A stretch of 64,000 nt of DNA from Bryum argenteum (GCA_037043015.1 CM073327.1:6492727-6556726), one strand, 5' to 3'; counted from the stretch's first letter, positions 12,308 through 24,094 are shown. The notes: generated by a model from the letters alone, not told the origin. Numbers and translations: made by a program.

Positions 12308-12568
12308 CCCCTAAATCTCCTTGTTCCAAATTGGTCTAAGTCACAAAATTTGACCTTCCTTCAGATTAAGCTCAAAAAATCTTAATCTAAGATTTATTTT
12401 AAATATTCAACCGTAAGATCTCAAAGTTCACTTGACATTCTTCTCACAGACCAAATTTGAACCGTTCATTCTTTTTCATTTGTGAGATTATAATGAACAA
12501 AGTTGGCTGAGTTTTACTCCTGCGGGAAACTCCAGAACCCCTTTCGGGTTTTAAGGAGAGTTAGGGGG
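12308..12568. mobile_element. TTAA-flanked element, short form (261 bp)
   Basis: TTAA (12304-12307) then CCCCTAAATCTCCTT. The mirrored right end is AAGGAGAGTTAGGGGG followed by TTAA (12569-12572). It contains AACCGTAAGATCTCAAAG, a variant of the family core. It is clearly related along its length to 17656-17928, sharing TTGACATTCTTCTCACA and TTTGTGAGATTATAATGA. Confidence 0.75.
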
Positions 12569-12930
12569 TTAAAGCCTTAATAAAACTTCTCCCAGTCCAA
12601 GTCCACTTTACACTACAAGAGTAGACCGAGCCACTCAAAAATCCATTTTTGTTTTATCATGGCCAATAGCCATGACTTTAATTTTCTTGGTCATGACTCT
12701 AACTTGGTCCATAGTTTAAAGGGACCCTCATATTTATTTCGCCTCGTATATCATATGACGATATAAAGAATATGGCGTCTTCTTGCAGCAAGCAATGATG
12801 GACTTTATATCTGATTAATTCGATTGTTAAGGTACAAATTCCCGTATAACCAAAGTATATATTGATTTGTCAGATACCACCAGAATGTAATCAAAAACTT
12901 CGTAACTACATAGCCATGTAATAAAACCGC

Positions 12931-15679
12931 TTATTTAATCACAACCCAAAGAACGTGAAGAATCAATACGTACGTTGAACGAATTGAAAATTCATTAAAA
13001 AACAACCAGAACTGGCCATGCAGTCGTCGACAGACAGATTGATGCCGATCACCGCATCGATTCGAGCTCATTCCCCAGAATGATTCAATCGTCACCTTGA
13101 CGTCGATCGAGCTCTCAGACTCTCCAGCCAGCGCTTGCATTAATCTAGACTGCAACAAACCGTTAATTAAAGAACAATTGAGCTTTATCGATCAGGATCG
13201 ACGCTTCCGGAAGTTGAATCCGTGTGAACTTACAGATGAGCGATAATCGATACTAGTACAGTTAGAAACAAGACTGCCAGGACCAGCAGCAATATAAAAG
13301 CCATTCATGCCCCATCCCTGTCTGTCTGTGATAAATAAGTTGGAATTAAAGTAGAGTAAGTTTCAGGTCTGAGACGTGGAAAGTCAGGCATCAGGTCTCA
13401 TCAATGAAGATGCATGGAGATGCAAACGGCGTTCTAATTATTATTGATTGATGCACATGGTTGTAATAAAATGTGGTGTGTATTATTATGGAGAACGATT
13501 TCTTGGACGCTTCTGCTTGGGAATACTCTGTCCATGGCTGCCGAAAAGCGCTGGATCATTTCCTGCAACTCATTTGCCCTAGCTACTGAGTGGGCTGTCT
13601 GAGCCAGTAAGAGCTTGTATTCATTAAACATAATCTGTAAGTTCTTTGCAGTGAAATATCCTTTCGGCGATCACTTTAATACATACATTCTTTCACCCGT
13701 AATGTTACGGTTCATACATTCTTATTGGTTCACCCGTTTACATACATTCTTATTGGTTCACCCATAATTCACCCATAATTCTTATTGGTTCACCCATAAT
13801 TCACCCATCGTCGCATAGAGAGTGTGAACGTCGCCGCAGGACCGGTGACCACGGAATGAAGGCACCGCACGATGAGCACCGTACGAGCGACTTTGATGTG
13901 TTGAAAGGAGCAGGAAGTTGCCGAGCTTGTGCTCTGATTCCGATGTATATTGATCGATCAACAACTGTAAGAGGTCGCCAGGCAGGAGAAGGGAGGTACT
14001 ACCACCAAGTTGGTAACTCCCTGCAGAGAGAGAGAGAGACGATCCCGACAACTGTTTCGATCTCTACGGCCTGCAGATACTTGGTTGCTGCAGGTTTCTA
14101 GAAATTTTGCAGTATCACTACGCACATGTATATATCTCTATACAGACTCGATCAGACTCTGGGTCTGTTTGCATGGTTTCTGACTGAGTCTCTGAGTGTC
14201 TTACTAGCTTCTGCCGCCCGGTTCGTATTTCGAAAAGTAGTGATGACTCGAATGTGACGTCGTTTGTATGCGTGGGAAGGCCGGTAAGTTAAATGTGCTC
14301 GGTCCCTGGCAAAGACACAAGCGTGCCGAAGTGGCCAAAAAAGCTTCCGATCGAGACCATTGGTGGTAATAAATTGACAGGGATAAAGCTAGCGGCAGAA
14401 TGTAAAAGTTTTGTTTCTTTCATTTGTCCACCCCCTGAAATGGGATTTAACTAACAGAAGGTGAATCTACTGTTCCGACAACATGAAGCTCTTCACCATG
14501 TTCCAAAAAAACTTTTTGACTAACATGTAGTCAAAGATTCCCAAACATATCCTTTTGCTATGTAGTTTCGTTCATTTCCTTATTAAAAATTAAAGATAGC
14601 TACGATGAATCTTTTTATATATGTCCTATTTCACTTTTGGGACTTAATTTGAGGACGAAGGTCTTAGTGAGAATCTCTTATAGGCCAATGTTCATGTGAG
14701 ATATATTGTAGACTGAGGGCATGCCAACAATAAGGGGGGGCATTAAGTCAGTCGTATGAGGAGGGCTCCCATTCATTTCGAGGGAGATTTGTATTCCATA
14801 ACCTCTTCTGAGTGCATTACGGAACATAAAGCACTCTCACAGGCCTTTGTGCCGGGCAGAGTGTATTTATGCATTCTTACAAAAGAAATAAAAATAAAAA
14901 TAAAAACTTTGAAGCCTTGAAAATATGAAAATTGACAAGGAGAATCCCATCGAAGAAGAATATTATTATATGTATATGCTTGATAAATTGTCGTCATATT
15001 AGACAAATCACTGTCCTATAGGACCATTCCTATACTTGAAAGGTACATTTGATAAATAACAATTGAAATGAATAGTGATTTGTCTAATATGACAACCATA
15101 TTACAAAGATTTTAGTTAGTTTCCACAATTGTGAACACTTAATACTAGAAAAACTCACGAGTTATTGGATAAATGTAATAAATGCAAATTTGATGAAATT
15201 CAGTTTTTCAGTAACGGACGTGTATAGACTTCATTTTTCCTGCAGCAGCAGCAGCACTTCCAAATCATGATGACCATTGGAATTCCCTGTAAGTAAGTAC
15301 TACCATGCAGGTGATGAAAGAATGTAGTAAGAGCCTGGCAGGCGAAGAATTAGCTCAACAAACCGGCGATTGATCAGACACTTCATTCCTTCAAATAGCA
15401 AATTTGCAATCGTGTAGCCCGGCCAGGAGCTAGTACGCGTTCGATCGGAGCAGAAAGCGTGTTCATACTGCTATCAAAGTACGTACGTACGGGAGGATCG
15501 AGAAAGCAAGCGACAAAGATTTTGTGAAACCTAGAATTCTCATCACATTCAACAGCCTGAAGATTTGAAGAAGAAGGCTACCACACTACTTTCAATTGTC
15601 TCTTCGGCAACGTCATCCATGATTGTATCATGAGATTACTGATAACCGGGGCTGCTGACAGAGTCCGCTCATCCGCCAT
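12931..15679 (-). CDS. doubtful minus-strand multi-exon gene
   Basis: This stretch is richer in GC than its surroundings and shows several plausible minus-strand exons. One acceptor-bounded piece is at about 13640-13500 (MFNEYKLLLAQTAHSVARAN..., coiled-coil-like). A piece at about 13310-13245 encodes the hydrophobic segment MAFILLLVLAVLFLTVLV and ends at a GTAAGT donor. A further piece lies at about 13160-12931, and an ATG-led frame starts at 15679 (MADERTLSAAPVI). I could not join them into one consistent frame and recognise no family. If real, it might encode a short protein with a membrane segment, but this is inference. The boundaries are only the outer limits of these pieces. Confidence 0.2.
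13683..13810. repeat. short tandem repeat with CTTATTGGTTCACC units
   Basis: Three copies of TTCTTATTGGTTCACCC are interspersed with CATAATTCACCC and TACATACATTC. Each unit carries ATTGG, the reverse of a CCAAT box. Whether this matters for a promoter is unknown. Confidence 0.7.
14993..15093. repeat. inverted repeat with perfect 20-bp arms
   Basis: GTCATATTAGACAAATCACT (14993-15012) is exactly mirrored at 15074-15093. The 61-bp interior begins with the palindrome GTCCTATAGGAC. It is a compact hairpin-forming unit of about 100 bp, either a small MITE or a small-RNA precursor candidate. Confidence 0.6.
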
Positions 15680-15839
15680 TTCTTCCTTTGATCAGTTGCT
15701 TGCGTAAGGACACCCTCAGCATCGCCCAGTCTATTAACTCCAGTCTTCATGCACTCTCTACTAGCTAATACTAGTTAGTAGCTTCATGCACATTCATGAT
15801 CATAGCCCTACACTAGTCTAGTCTAGGATCATCGTAGTT

Positions 15840-16198
15840 ACGAGTCAACATGTGTTTTGTTATAATGGGAATATTCAAATTATAGTTGAGCTTGAGTTGA
15901 GCTAAATGTACCCACAAATTGGGTACTTCACTGAAACTAGACGAAACAACCAATTTTTGGCATTTTCAAATGACCATATCTTGCGTTTTGACATCTACTC
16001 TTTTTGTAGATGTCCAAAAACACCTCAAATGCTGAATTCAGACAAGATTACAAGATATGGTCATTTAAAAATGCCGACAACTGGTATTTTTGTCAAGTTT
16101 TAGTGAAGTACTCAATCGGTGAGTACATTTAGCTCGACTTGTATTTTCCCAAAATCGTTGAATATTCTCATTGTAACAAAATGCGTGTTAGTCGCTTA
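15840..16198. mobile_element. foldback element, long imperfect palindrome
   Basis: Almost the whole stretch is one palindrome. TTTTGTTATAATGGGAATATTC (near 15855) faces GAATATTCTCATTGTAACAAAA (near 16160). AGCTAAATGTAC faces GTACATTTAGCT, GGGTACTTCACTGAAA faces TTTAGTGAAGTACTC, and AAATGACCATATCTTG faces CAAGATATGGTCATTT. GACATCTAC...GTAGATGTC closes the tip near 15990-16015. The arms are roughly 170 bp each. The two short open frames inside are by-products of the symmetry. Confidence 0.75.
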
Positions 16199-16379
16199 AC
16201 CCGGCCAAATGGTGTACAAAAATGGATTTTGAGAATTTTGTCTGTTGATTCTTCATCAACTAGTCTACTTCATCAAGTTGTGATTAGATTCGGCAGTATG
16301 AATCTTGAGAAAAAATTTAGTCAAAAACTTCAATTTTTGTGAATAAAGCCAAGCTCTTTTCTGAGGTCAATTACATTAT

Positions 16380-17015
16380 ACGAGACACTGCGATCCAGTA
16401 TAATACGGGACTTTGTGAATTTGATTGTAGTACGAGATACTAGTAAAACGGTTAATTTCCAGACTCCAGAGCTTGATAACATGAGCATGCAGGCGGTAAC
16501 TTACGAAATACCGCCAGCTATTTTACATTGCATGATTCTGGTATAGTATAAGACGCTAGCTCAATCACACTATTCTAGTGAAGAATGAGATACAGCAGGT
16601 GCTTAATTACATGAGTCCAGTAAAACACTAGATACTGCTTGCGCTCAATTACATGATTCCCGTACAGTATAAGATGCTACATACATGTGTTAATATTAAG
16701 CTGCATATCGAGATTCCAGTATAATAAGAGCTGTTTGATTACATGATTCCAGTACTGCAGGCGCTTAATTACACTATTCTAGAATAATAACGAAGCTTGA
16801 TTACATGATTCTAGTCTAATAGCGCCTCAATCTACCCCACTGGGACGGTTTTTACCAGGCGCTTGATTACATGATTCTCATCTACTGAAGACGCTTGATT
16901 AGATCGATGATTCCAGTGTTACGGTAGTAGAAAGGGAGCTAGACCGCGTGTGCTTGATTACATGATTCTAACCCTGATTATATGATTCTAGTTACTGCAG
17001 GTGCTGTTTAAGTTC
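16380..17015. repeat. degenerate tandem array (TTGATTACATGATTC units)
   Basis: About a dozen diverged copies of a unit built on GCTTGATTACATGATTCTAG and usually followed by TACTGCAGGCG or ATAATAAGA, spaced roughly 40-70 bp. Clear copies are near 16555, 16605, 16650, 16735, 16760, 16795, 16865, 16890, 16960 and 16978. It has no coding content. Confidence 0.7.
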
Positions 17016-17655
17016 GATAACTAATTAAAGCTGGTGTCTGTCGGAGGTTACAGTATGAGATCGAGTTATACGGTAATAAAAGCGTAGAGGTTGTGCAAAT
17101 CATAAGCAGAATCTGGATTCGCAGATGGTACACAAGTCCACTGCTACTGGAACAGGGTCGTCGATCGATCCATCCATAGACAGCCCGCCAGCCCGCCAGC
17201 CCGCAATGCATGCCTTGGGCGCCGCAATACCCCAAGTGTGGGAATTGTTTTGTGGCTGGAGCCATTGGAGGATTGGCAGTTGCTGCTGAAGCCAAGTGTG
17301 CGAACAAGGTCGGAATGCACACACTTATACGTTTAACTGTACGGAATGACATATGCATTTTGGGCCTTTCTTCCTGATTTGTTCGATCACTTGCTTTGAT
17401 CTTACCATTTTCAGGGAGCATGATTGAAGATTTGTTAATATCTAGTCAATCTATCTGCACTTCTTGTGATGTCAGCTTATGAACTAAAAAAGTCAATATT
17501 TGAACTCCTCTTACACAGTTTTCATGATGTTACAACGTGGGCAAAAAACTCATTTTTTTGGGTCAAATTTGCGGTTTGATACGGGAATTGATCGTCGGTG
17601 TAGTAAAGAAGGAATAAAAGACGTTTGATTGTAAAGTCAAAACTCTAGTTTTTAA

Positions 17656-17928
17656 CCCCTAAATTTCCTTGTTGCAAAACAGTCTAAGCCACAAAATGAA
17701 GCTCAAAAATTGAGCTTCCTTTAGATTAAGCTCAAAAAATCTCAATTTAAGTATTATTTCAAAGATTCAACTGTCAGATGTCAAAGTTCACTTGACATTC
17801 TTCTCACATACCAAATTTGAACCGTTCATTCTTCTTTATTTGTGAGATTATAATGATCAAAGTTGGCTGAGTTTTTTTCCTGAACAAACCTTTAAAACCC
17901 ATTTTGGGTTTTAAAGGAAAGTTAAGGG
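17656..17928. mobile_element. TTAA-flanked element, short form
   Basis: TTAA (17652-17655) then CCCCTAAATTTCCTT. The right end is AAAGGAAAGTTAAGGG before TTAG, where the second TTAA has one mismatch. Its interior closely matches the 12.3-kb copy. Confidence 0.65.
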
Positions 17929-18191
17929 TTAGATATAAAAGAATTTTCACTCTAATTGTGGATCTATTGCTGCTTGTGGCTTCTCTGATTCAGTCTCATG
18001 GGCTTCAACTTTGGCAGAATGGAGCTTAGAGCCTCGTTGTCTCATACATTATTGTACGGAGGGGAGTTGATTTCTTACGGTTTACCCTGGTTCCTTAGAG
18101 GACTGGGAGAGTAGCACTCTCCCTCTGCTTGGTTTAATTTTTGTTGCCCATGGCATATTTTATATGGTTCACTTTTCTCTTGGGTCGTAAA

Positions 18192-19144
18192 TTAAGGACC
18201 ATGCGTTTCTTCAACCTCCAATACCAAAAACTGCGATTTTTTTACCACCTTGTACAAGTTGAGGTATGATTCATTTTAATTTTACTTTTTTTTAAGATCT
18301 TGAACCTTACTACTTGCACTAATACCCAAGTAAATTCCTAACCATTGGATCATTACGAGATGTAAGATCGTAACGTTCAAAGGTTGACTAAAAAGGTTTT
18401 TTGGACTTCGCCTGAAAGACATTGTCTAAATGGTGCCAAGGGAGACGTGGTGGTTGTTACTTTGAACAATTTGCTTATGTTTTTTTCCATGTAAGTTATC
18501 AAGTTGGATATGCTCATGCAAAATTCTAAAGACTCAATTCACTTTTTTGACCTTCATGAAAATTATTTTCTAAAAGAAGGTCTAAAAAAAATAATATAGT
18601 AAAACATGCATTCATCATGTATATTTGGTTTCAGAAAAATAAACAGCGAGTAGGTGTCTTTATGAGTTTATGAATTTTGAGATTTAAAAAAAAAAAAAAA
18701 AAAAAAATCCAAAACCTCAAATTTTTATGTAATTATGTAAATTTTTATGTAAGAATTTTGAATTTGTTTATGAATTTTGTAACTAAGAAATGATTTGGAA
18801 AGTACTAGAAATTGTGAAGATTGTTTTTGGAGGCTGCCCTTGTGAAATTGACAAACGTTTTGACTTAGGTCGCTTTAGAACTTGAATAATGATTTAATAA
18901 AAATAAAAAAAAAGAATTAAAAAAAGTCTAAAAAGTCTAAAAGTCTAAACTGCCCCGGCTATTTGGACTTGAAACCTGAATGAAGGTTTTAGATTTGAAA
19001 TTTGGCTTTACAGGTTTTACACATACATTTTGCACTGTAAGGACCATCTGGTAAAATATTAGGCAAAAATATTCCTATAATTCCCTTCCTCTAGGCTGCC
19101 CGAAATCGCAAATAGCCAATTTTGCTTGCTTGGGCCTTTAGGGG
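18192..19144. mobile_element. TTAA-type element, long form, left end uncertain
   Basis: The right end GGGCCTTTAGGGG is followed by TTAA (19145-19148). Near the left, TTCTTCAACCTCCAATACCAAA parallels the left part of the 19.43-kb element. TTACGAGATGTAAGATCGTAACG is a family sequence also seen near 19.61, 23.3 and 50.29 kb. A poly(A) tract of about 23 bases (18687-18709) lies inside. The outermost left end is diverged. Confidence 0.45.
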
Positions 19145-19433
19145 TTAACCTCACAGGGATTTACCAGGATTGTAAAGTGTAGAAGCGGTGTACCAAACAA
19201 AAATATTTTTTATATTTTATTACAAACACAATTAAGGGGGAAGGGGCGTTGGAACAATTTTGAACTTAGAACCTTCAAAACATTCCAAACTTCCTTAACC
19301 TTTAACACAAAGTGAGCATGTCACCAACCGAAAGATTTGAACATTAAAATCCTTTTTGTCTACATGTTGTCATGGTATCCAAGAGTAAGGAGTTGAAATG
19401 AGAAAATGTGAGACTTGGCTCGACAAATCTTAA

Positions 19434-19923
19434 CCCCTAAAAATCGGAGCATTTTTCGAACCTCCAAAACCAAAAAATGTCATTATCTCTTGATATTGAG
19501 GTATGGTAAGATTTTTTACTCTTTCTTTTGTACCTTCAACCGTAGGATATCACTTCTTATTATGATCGGTACTACCATATGAATTTCAGCTATTGTATCT
19601 TCACCATATGTGGGATCATAACGTTCAAAGTTGATACAAATCTTTTTATGAGCACGTAGTTTACTTTGTGCAAAGGAAGACTTGAAAAACACACTCAGAA
19701 AGGTTGACGATTTAATTTTCCATTATGGACTCGGAGGCAAATTAAAATCTCCATCTAAAAGCTCAAAAATTGGAATTTCAGTTTGCAGATTTTCCCCACA
19801 TGCACCTTGTAGTATAGGGAACACACAATAGAAATCTCCGGCATTAATTTTAACCCCTTCATCTAAAACGTCCAAATTTTTTCTTTTTTAAAACCATTTG
19901 GGCTTCTTTGAAGTTTTAGGGGG
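19434..19923. mobile_element. TTAA-type element, 490 bp
   Basis: TTAA (19430-19433) then CCCCTAAAAATCGG. The right end AGTTTTAGGGGG is followed by TGAA, probably a decayed TTAA. The core AACCGTAGGATATCAC is at about 19538. A second TTAACCCC word near 19850 may mark a nested or truncated copy. Confidence 0.5.
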
Positions 19924-20292
19924 TGAACACCCAACTACATGACTTATGTGGATACAATTAACGAACATGAGAAAAATCATTGGGAGTCTTCAATCTCATT
20001 AATAACATTAATGCAATAATGCTATGCTGCAAGTACAGAAGAATTCATGCAAATCATTCAACTATTGAAAATAAATCAATAAACACTTGTTCATATTTAT
20101 TAATATTTGACTTGTTTTTTAAAATAAAAAACAATGTTAAATGGACCCAGATCCCTAAATGTCACTTCCTTAGTGTAGGTGACCTATTGGCATTTAGAGT
20201 CCCTAAAAGTCAACATGATTTTTAGATTGATATCTCTTGTACCATGCGTTTCATGCCTTTTGGAAGGTTAACCTTTTTTTTTATATGGTAGA

Positions 20293-20512
20293 CATGATAT
20301 GGGTAAGGGCATGATATGGGTAAGGGCATGATATGGGTACCCCGTGAGTTTTTAATATTATTTTTTAAAATATTGAAAATATATTCTAACCACATGGCAT
20401 CATAGGTGACATGGCTATAGTTGTACACATGGAATTAAAAAAAGGAATTTCAGACAAGTATATAACGAATTACACATAATGAGCCGCGTCTTAGTGGCAC
20501 CCATATCATGAC
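20293..20512. mobile_element. inverted-repeat element with GGGTAAGGGCATGATATGGG ends
   Basis: The left end carries two and a half tandem copies of CATGATATGGGTAAGGG. The right end ACCCATATCATGACCTTAC (about 20491-20509) mirrors it, giving a unit of roughly 215 bp. A related unit lies inverted at 21775-21990. Confidence 0.5.
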
Positions 20513-21774
20513 CTTACACAACGATGGATTCAAAATAAGAAAGAATTAGAAAATATTGACCCCTTAATGCAAGATTGTCTAGATTACAAAAATATCCTAC
20601 AATATGACCTACACTATATCTTTTTATTTTTAAGGATTGAGATCTACATAGCTTGAATTCATCTTCATTCATGACATAATGTATTTACGTTAAAATTAGT
20701 TAGTAGGGTTAACCTCAAAAACTAGTAACCAAATTTATAAGATTTCAATACTTATCCCACAACATATCAAAATCCATGAGACGGAAAATCCAAGAAGAAA
20801 TTAATGTCTATTTAAAGAATCAAATAATTCCAAGTACATACATGCAAAGTATTTATATAGGGATGCTTGGATAATTATATTCCTATGAGCCATTAATGTG
20901 GTAATCACATGATCATCCCTTTTCAGAAAATGTTGTACAATTAGTGTACAACTAATCAGAGAAATTAATTAGGATGACGGTCTTGTTGGGCGGAGTTCAA
21001 ATTAAAGCCTTGTTTTTAAGTTGTTATATTTGTTTTGTCCCCTATAACATTGGTACCGTACTCGTTTGCAAGGCACGAGAGGGATCTTTTTGCATGGTTT
21101 TTTGAAAAAAACGGCACAACAAACTTAGTCCCGCATTTCACCTTATGAGGATGTCGAACTTGGCATTACATTGCATAGTATGCTTAGTATTTTTCACGTT
21201 CGTCACATGCCAATATTGTTCGTGTCCTTTATACACAAGGGAAGATTTTGTCTTTTTGACACACAATATATGTATGGACATCTCATATGGAGTTTTTCTT
21301 TTTTCTTTTTTCTTTTTTAATTTTTTCTTTTAAATTTTAAATGGATTTTTTCCAATTAATCCCTTGAGAACCTAAATTAATATGTGTAGTTGGACTTTCA
21401 TTTATCCTGCTAAACTTGAATGTACGCTTGGTTTTCGATCACTGATCTAAGCCTCATGTGGGACGTTCAAAATTAAACCCCTAAATGTCTCAAAGTGCCT
21501 TCACTTGCGACCAGTAGAATACTATGTATTTTTCTTGTATTTGAAATGAATCCACACTTTTATTGGGTTTGATTTTAACAAGAGAAGTTGAAATATAAAT
21601 TTACGCACTTCGAGAGAGCTATTGAAATTCCGAATTATGCATATGGGGTCTTAAACAGGCAATCCAAAAATAAATCACAACATCTATTGGACTTGGGCAT
21701 CATGAATGAACCAATCAACCCTAAACTTGCAACTTCCTACAAGGTTATGTACAACCCCAACCCGCCTACCACAA

Positions 21775-21990
21775 CCCTCTCAAAGCACAAAATCACTCAA
21801 AAAAATTGTAATTTGAATCACTTCTTTATATGTAACAGAAATTCCTTTTTAACCCCACGTATACAACTACAGCCATGTCACCTATAATACCATCACATTA
21901 GAATATTTTTTTCATTATTAATAATAATAATAATATAAAAAAATTACACTATTTCTGGAGAGGGGGTACCCATATCATGCCCTTACCCCC
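21775..21990 (-). mobile_element. second copy of the 20.3-kb element, inverted
   Basis: Reading the minus strand from 21990 gives GTAAGGGCATGATATGGGTA. It then stays similar to the 20.3-kb copy for about 150 bp, including AGGTGACATGGCTGTAGTTG against AGGTGACATGGCTATAGTTG and AAAAAGGAATTTC. The far end merges with the repeat shared with 6.7-6.9 kb. Confidence 0.5.
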
Positions 21991-22018
21991 TTCATTACCA
22001 ACTAATCCAAGTAGCTAC

Positions 22019-22213
22019 CGACAGTAATTAAGGCTCCTGTACTCACTAATCAACTCACTAATCAGGTCAATTAGGAGTCATGTCGACAGTAATAAAGGCT
22101 CCTGTACTCACTAATCAACTCACTAATCAGGTCAATTAGGAGTCATGTCGACAGTAATTAAGGCTCCTGTACTCACTAATCAACTCACTAATCAGGTCAA
22201 TTAGGCTCATGTC
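22019..22213. repeat. 65-bp tandem repeat, three copies
   Basis: ACAGTAATTAAGGCTCCTGT starts at 22021, 22086 and 22151, so the period is 65 bp. The copies are almost identical, differing by a missing T in copy 2 and a few bases at the end of copy 3. There are no unique spacers between copies, so this is a simple tandem repeat and not a CRISPR. Confidence 0.9.
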
Positions 22214-23239
22214 GTCATGTAGGGGGATCAGGAATCAGTGAGATTTGGGTACTTGCAAAAGGTGGTTAAGGTGGAACAGACCTATTGAATGAATGAATGA
22301 AGGGGAACCTACTAGTCTACTACTGTTGATAGATCTTATTGAAGGGTAGTAAACTGCTCATCAATCAAGTCAATCAATGGACATGAACTCAAGCGTGTTA
22401 GTAGTTTTTCATTAAAACAATCAATTGACCTCCCTTCCCTCTTTTATTGCCCTAATTAACTACACCCATTAATTGAATGAATTGTAATGAATGGGGCTGT
22501 TGGGCAGCCTCACTTTAAAGGGACATAAAAGAAGGTACCATTTTCTTATTATTGCTGGGGATTTATGTTTTTGGGGCCATTTTGAATTTTCCATGTGCAC
22601 AAGAAGAAGATGAAGGTACTACGGTAAGTACATTGATTGTTTATTGGTCCTTCAACAACAAGAGGTATAAAGAAGTTATTTTTTTATTTGTTTTTTGAAA
22701 CAATTAATGTATTAATCAATTGCAAGTTGATACTTTTGAAAAATTTCTACTATCATAAAGGAGTTTTTTCTTTTTTTTCTTTTTTTTCTTTTTTTTTTTC
22801 CAAAATTCATTTTGTTAACTTGGACACCATATGGTTTGTGCCAAGTTTTTAACACAATCCAGCTAATATCCTCTTCTTCATAAAATTATTCGATAATTCT
22901 ATTTGATACCTGCAAGATACTTGGGTAATACCCGTGTGATACTTTGGTGATATTTAGAATGTGAGTCGGAAAAAAGCCTAACTCTTTCAAATTGAATCGA
23001 TAATTTGACAACTTCGTTCGGCTAATTTACAACTGAGTGACGATTCTTCCCGAACACTGCTTTGTGCTTTTGATGAATGTGCTTGAGATGTATAGCAAAG
23101 TCTTTGTGTGGAGTTATATTGGGCAATTTTGTGACCAATTCCAAGGAAATGTACCACATGCGTATATGGTGTCGTGATATTTACATGATGGGATGTACCT
23201 ACAAAGGCTTGGTTGCAAGCAATATTGTTTTTCATTTTT

Positions 23240-23700
23240 GGTAAGATCTTGAAAATGAGTACTTGCACTAACACCGTGTTAAATTTCCATTGTTGGGTCT
23301 TAACTTTTTGTGAGATCGTAACATTGAAATTTGATGTGTCAAGTTTTTGAAGCTTGCTCTTGTAAAGCTTTTGAAGTCCGTCCTTCTAATGTTGGTAAGA
23401 GCCTGAACTTGGATTTTCTTAAATTGTAAGGATTAGTATTATTGTAAACACAATTCCAAAACACACTAATTTATTTCATTTTTAAAATTTTCTTTTGATG
23501 CCCTAAATAGGCTTGAAAACTAAAATGTGCTTTAAAAAAATTCTTAGTTTAGAATTTGACTTTGCAGCGCCTTGCACACACACTTTCTAGTATAAGAAAC
23601 ATCCAATAAAAATCTTAGGCAAAATTATTGACTTAAACACCTCATCTAGAGTGCCTGAAACAACAAAAACCAATTCTTGACATCCTTGGCCCTTTAGGGG
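23240..23700. mobile_element. TTAA-type element, 5' end undefined
   Basis: The right end GGCCCTTTAGGGG is followed by TTAA (23701-23704). The left part shares ACTTGCACTAA and GAGATCGTAAC words with the 18.2-kb element in the same order, and the region before the right end is likewise similar. The left terminus was not located. Confidence 0.45.
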
Positions 23701-23830
23701 TTAAAGCATTCTTTAGTGTCTTTTGTCATAGAAAATGAGACGATTCATCGCAATTGAAATAGCCTCCATTCTATATTTTGTCCTTTTTTTATGTGCGGTG
23801 AAAAAAAATATATATTCGAAAGAATTTTAA

Positions 23831-24090
23831 CCCCTAAAGGTCCAAGAAAGCGGAAATTGCTTTTTGAAATTTCCGCAGGGAGAAAATTCAGCCAACTTTG
23901 ACCATTATAATCTCAAAATTGGAGAAAAATTAACGGTTCAAATTTGACATTCGAGAAAAGGGTCAAGTTAACTTCAAGATCCTACGGTTGGATCTTCTAA
24001 TCAATGCTTAGATTGAGTTTCTTTGCACATGAAGTAGAAGAAGGTTCTTTTTGATAATTTAAACAATTTTGTATCAAGGACCTTTAGGGG
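23831..24090. mobile_element. TTAA-flanked element, short form (260 bp)
   Basis: It is bounded by TTAA at 23827-23830 and 24091-24094. The terminal inverted repeat is CCCCTAAAGGTCC at the left and GGACCTTTAGGGG at the right, 13 of 13 matching. The family core is present in reverse as GATCCTACGGTTGGATC near 23980. This is one of the two cleanest copies. Confidence 0.85.
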
Positions 24091-24094
24091 TTAA

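Noticed and set aside
22019-22213. CRISPR-like array
   Set aside because: Direct tandem repeats without unique spacers, in a plant nuclear context.
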